Assembly: GCA_964387745.1 (NCBI GenBank) | Contig: CAYLXL010000006.1 | Location: forward strand, 1-64,000 | From: JAGOUU01 sp964387745 | GTDB lineage: Bacteria; Pseudomonadota; Gammaproteobacteria; JAGOUU01 | Length of the DNA: 64,000 nucleotides | Direction: 5' to 3' | The notes under the pieces: generated by a model | The model's database searches: none | The model's input: only the letters and a program-made list of their open reading frames with translations | What the model was told of the DNA's origin: nothing | Shown: positions 61,228 to 64,000 of the stretch, in pieces | How the letters are laid out: every line of letters begins with the position of its first letter | How positions within the stretch are numbered: position 1 is the stretch's first letter | Program-made: the position numbers and the translations under genes

Positions 61228-61292
61228 ATCAATAACTGCCTAACTTAACAAACTTTTCAACCTAATGGCACATAATATATTATTGACAGCAA

Positions 61293-61509
61293 CTATTCAA
61301 TAATTTTAGTTACAACACCAGCGCCTACTGTTCTGCCGCCTTCACGAANNNNNNNNNNNNNNNNNNNNNNNNNNNNNNNNNNNNNNNNNNNNNNNNNNNN
61401 NNNNNNNNNNNNNNNNNNNNNNNNNNNNNNNNNNNNNNNNNNNNNNNNCGTGCCCAATTGTACCCACGTTTACATGGGGTTTTGTGCGTTCAAACTTTTC
61501 TTTAGACAT
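61293..61509 (-). CDS. tuf: Elongation factor Tu (second copy, interrupted by assembly gap)
   Basis: The first 61 bp (61449-61509) and last 56 bp (61293-61348) of a second tuf gene flank 100 N. A full gene would be about 1191 bp, so about 1 kb is missing from the assembly, not from the genome. Compared with the first tuf only codon 2 (TCT for TCA) and the stop (TAG for TAA) differ. The Thr-tuf-Trp-secE order is classical for this copy. Confidence 0.9.
61349..61448. other. 100-N scaffold gap
   Basis: A run of exactly 100 N. It replaces the inside of the duplicated tuf gene, as expected when short reads cannot separate two near-identical copies. Confidence 0.99.
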
Positions 61510-61552
61510 AAACTTATGACCTCTCTAATAACTCTATATATTCTTACCTACC

Positions 61553-61628
61553 TGGAGCCCATAACCGGAGTCGAACCGGTGACCTCTTCCTTACCAAGGA
61601 AGTGCTCTGCCGCCTGAGCTATATGGGC
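61553..61628 (-). tRNA. tRNA-Thr (anticodon GGT)
   Basis: The acceptor GCCCATA/TATGGGC, anticodon arm CTTCC-TTGGTAA-GGAAG, T-arm CCGGTTCGACTCCGG and encoded CCA are complete. It is first in the super-locus, just ahead of tuf. Confidence 0.97.
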
Positions 61629-61695
61629 ACGAATTGTTGCTAATCCTATCAATAACTGTGATATACACTTAGGATATATATTTAGGGCGTGTGTT

Positions 61696-61724
61696 ATACT
61701 ATCAAAGCGACAATATATTTTCAA
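61696..61724 (-). promoter_or_regulatory. Promoter of tRNA-Thr and the super-locus
   Basis: On the minus strand TTGAAA (61724-61719) and TAGTAT (61701-61696) are 17 bp apart. A G+C-rich CACACGCCC follows where the discriminator would be, as in stringently controlled stable-RNA promoters. Confidence 0.55.
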
Positions 61725-61810
61725 CAGTTTATCTAAAACTATTTATGCTCACAATCATTCTTAGCTGTTCTTTCTTAAACCAGAATCGTTTATAATCTTC
61801 AAACTATACC

Positions 61811-61838
61811 TTGATGACTAAGGGTATATTATTATAAC
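61811..61838 (+). promoter_or_regulatory. Putative promoter of the PqaA-like gene
   Basis: TTGATG (61811-61816) and TATAAC (61833-61838) with a 16-bp spacer, 34 bp before the start codon. No strong ribosome site is seen before the ATG at 61873. Confidence 0.4.
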
Positions 61839-61872
61839 ATTCGTATTTGTTTTATAACTAAATGTCACTCCA

Positions 61873-63486
61873 ATGAATTATAATTATCCAGCTACCGTTT
61901 TGCGACACCTAAACTATTTAGTTTTGGCTTTATTTCTTAGCCTCTTTCTCAATAATGCTCACAGTAAAGACAATTACCACGAGACTCTGACTGAATATAT
62001 CAATCTTATTGAGCCTGTAGATACAAGTTTTAAACTAGTTAAAAAGTCTGTTGATCAAGCATCACAAGTTACCCTATTAGAATATACCTTTACTTCACAA
62101 GTTTGGCCAAAAGTAGATTCCGATCAAAAAGCATGGCAGCATGTGGTTAACATTTATGTCCCTGAAAATATAAACAACCAATCCGCTCTAGTCTGGATCA
62201 ATGGTGGTACTAATATTCCTAAGAAAGACGGTAAACCATCACCGTACGTAAATTACAATTTAGACTTCTCCACTATTGCTAAACAAACCCATACAGTCGT
62301 CGTTGATTTACAAGACATACCTAATCAATACTTTACTCTTGATAACAAAGAACTTGTTGAAGATGCGTTGACTGCGTATACCGCAACTAAGTTCATTCAA
62401 GACCCTATTAAATACAAATATTACTCGGCTTACTTGCCTATGGTTAAAGCTGTTATAAAAGCTTTGGATAATACGCAAAAAATTAATTTCAATCAGACAA
62501 CAATCAACAAAAATAATAATATAGTTATTAAAGACTTTATTCTTTCTGGCTTATCGAAACGAGGCCTCACTACCTGGCTTACAGCCTTGCAAGATGATCG
62601 TATCAAAGCGATTATTCCAGTAGCTATCGACATTTTAAACACAGAGCAAATAATTACGCATATATTCAATAGCTATCAATCATGGCCGCAAGCATTACAT
62701 GATTACAGCGAACAGAACATGTTACAAAACTTAAATAATTCTAACGCTAAAGATTTAATGCACATTATTGATCCTTATCAATACATCACATGCCATGGCT
62801 GTAGTGACTCACTAAAAGATACTTATAAACAACGAGCAAATATAGATAAATATATTATTTTATCTAGCGGCGATGATTTCTTTGTACCAGACTCATTGAA
62901 GTTTTATTTCCATGATATACCGGGACAAAAGTATCTAACCTTTATCCCGAACTCTTATCATTACGTTAATAACAAAATTCTTAGCAATATCATTTTAAGC
63001 TATCTATATATTATCAATAACCCTAATAATGAACACATAACGATACCAACACAAGCAAGCAAGATCAAAAAAAATATTACCAGTAAAAATAAATACGATC
63101 TGATTATTACAACCAATACTAAACCAAAAGTCATTAATTTATATACTGCTTACAATCGTGATAAGCGTGACTTTCGTTTAGCTATGGGAATAAAATACAA
63201 GAAGACACCTGTATCCATAGACAAATTCAATCGATATAAACGTAAAAAATACAATCAATATGTCTATACCGTTAATATAAACAAACCCGAATCTGGCTGG
63301 AAGGCATCTTTTGTTGAACTGGAATATAATCTACATCCAAACAAAAACATCCCCAATTTAAAACTTACTACACCCGTAGAAATCTTGCCGTCTAATTATC
63401 CTGAAATCATTAAACGCGCCATTAAAAACGAGACTCGTGAGATCATTCATTACGGTAAAGAAGTTTTATATCCCAACAAAGATTAA
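61873..63486 (+). CDS. PqaA-type (PhoPQ-activated pathogenicity-related) secreted hydrolase
   Basis: This 537-residue protein has a signal peptide (about 10-31, ending NNAHS). It has the alpha/beta-hydrolase core of the PqaA family: nucleophile S228 in GLSKRGLTTW, acid D334/D335 in SSGDDFFVPD, and H363 in PNSYHYV. An oxyanion-type WINGG lies at 108-112. PqaA was described as a PhoPQ-activated Salmonella gene; homologues occur in Legionella and Dictyostelium. The substrate is unknown. It is co-directional with hemW, 2 bp apart. Confidence 0.88.
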   Translation: MNYNYPATVLRHLNYLVLALFLSLFLNNAHSKDNYHETLTEYINLIEPVDTSFKLVKKSVDQASQVTLLEYTFTSQVWPKVDSDQKAWQHVVNIYVPENINNQSALVWINGGTNIPKKDGKPSPYVNYNLDFSTIAKQTHTVVVDLQDIPNQYFTLDNKELVEDALTAYTATKFIQDPIKYKYYSAYLPMVKAVIKALDNTQKINFNQTTINKNNNIVIKDFILSGLSKRGLTTWLTALQDDRIKAIIPVAIDILNTEQIITHIFNSYQSWPQALHDYSEQNMLQNLNNSNAKDLMHIIDPYQYITCHGCSDSLKDTYKQRANIDKYIILSSGDDFFVPDSLKFYFHDIPGQKYLTFIPNSYHYVNNKILSNIILSYLYIINNPNNEHITIPTQASKIKKNITSKNKYDLIITTNTKPKVINLYTAYNRDKRDFRLAMGIKYKKTPVSIDKFNRYKRKKYNQYVYTVNINKPESGWKASFVELEYNLHPNKNIPNLKLTTPVEILPSNYPEIIKRAIKNETREIIHYGKEVLYPNKD

Positions 63487-63488
63487 CT

Positions 63489-64000
63489 ATGCATAATTAT
63501 GTACCATTAAGTCTTTATATTCACGTCCCATGGTGCATCAAAAAATGCCCTTACTGTGATTTCAATTCTCATCAGCACAAAGAGTCGATGACGCAAGATT
63601 TAGAAGACAAATACGTAGATGCTTTAGTATTAGATTTATGGGAAAACATCGACTTCTTGAATAAACAAAACTATTTTGCTCGTAACAAAAAAATAATTCA
63701 TAGTATTTTCATTGGCGGCGGTACACCCAGCTTGTTTTCAGCAACAAGCATTAATAACATTTTAACTCGTGTTAACAATTTAATTAGCATTCCGAAAAAC
63801 TGCGAAATCACTCTAGAAGCAAATCCTGGGACTTTCGAAAGCCAAAAATTTGAAGACTTTAAAAGCGTAGGGATAAACAGACTATCTATAGGCGTCCAAT
63901 CTTTTGATAATAACAGCCTGAAATCATTAGGCCGTATTCACGATAGCAGTCAAGCGAAAGCTGCAATAACCAAAGCAAAAGAACTTAACTTAAACCTCAA
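63489..64000 (+). CDS. hemW: HemW-type radical SAM heme chaperone (5' part only)
   Basis: About 170 codons are inside the window; the rest is cut off. The radical-SAM motif is C16-x3-C20-x2-C23 in VPWCIKKCPYCDF, followed by FIGGGTPSLFS and TLEANPGTFES. RLSIGVQSFDNNSLKSLGRIH is typical of HemW/HemN-like proteins. HemW carries heme to apoproteins and is not itself a coproporphyrinogen oxidase. It probably forms an operon with the PqaA-like gene. Confidence 0.9.
   Translation, partial: MHNYVPLSLYIHVPWCIKKCPYCDFNSHQHKESMTQDLEDKYVDALVLDLWENIDFLNKQNYFARNKKIIHSIFIGGGTPSLFSATSINNILTRVNNLISIPKNCEITLEANPGTFESQKFEDFKSVGINRLSIGVQSFDNNSLKSLGRIHDSSQAKAAITKAKELNLNL

Noticed and set aside
61293..61509. Second tuf copy read as a pseudogene
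   Set aside because: Both ends are intact and the interruption is exactly 100 N, the signature of an assembly gap.

Overview
This window is an AT-rich piece of a gammaproteobacterial chromosome. The merged order tRNA-Thr / tuf / tRNA-Trp / secE / nusG / rplKAJL / rpoBC / rpsLG / fusA / tuf / S10-spc-alpha, the uvrA-MFS-ssb neighbourhood and the trmJ-isc neighbourhood all fit Gammaproteobacteria. The A+T richness, Fic proteins, lone coiled-coil proteins, opine dehydrogenase and PqaA-like secreted protein suggest a host-associated Legionellales/Coxiellales-like lineage; that placement is inference. The sequence is a draft scaffold: 100 N at 61349-61448 sit inside the second tuf gene.

Region 1 (1-5.9 kb) is accessory and repeat-rich. 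It holds two class II Fic proteins, an archaeal-type AAA ATPase with a nuclease-like C-terminus and a CPBP membrane protease. Between them lie a four-member 39-nt hairpin family, a 50-bp repeat placed at gene ends, and gene-specific inverted repeats upstream of three of the genes. Region 2 (5.9-16.9 kb) holds a TSUP-rhodanese sulfur pair, photolyase, a SIMPL protein, HtpX, ndk and a trmJ-iscS-iscU-like-iscA operon. In that operon the IscU homologue has lost all three cluster-ligand cysteines and IscS lacks the C-terminal tail. BrnQ and a lone ABC ATPase follow.

Region 3 (17-30 kb) mixes housekeeping genes (NfeD/stomatin pair, ssb, MFS, uvrA) with lineage-specific ones: two possibly related stand-alone hypothetical proteins, an MNT/HEPN toxin-antitoxin-like pair with a probably leaderless promoter, an opine dehydrogenase overlapping an EamA exporter, a secreted acidic protein and a small YxxWL-repeat protein.

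Region 4 (30.4-61.7 kb) is one co-directional minus-strand transcription and translation super-locus, from tRNA-Thr down to rplQ, ending at a strong terminator. It carries a visible L10-leader autoregulatory element, an RNase III-type hairpin between rplL and rpoB, and a rpmJ gene of only 37 codons. Region 5 (61.8-64 kb, plus strand) has a PqaA-like secreted alpha/beta hydrolase followed two bases later by the start of hemW, which is cut by the window edge.

The findings most worth following are the cysteine-free IscU homologue with tail-less IscS, the repeat and hairpin architecture of the Fic/ATPase block, the MITE-like pair (5.7 and 20.8 kb), the opine dehydrogenase-EamA module, and the MNT/HEPN pair with its overlapping operator and promoter.
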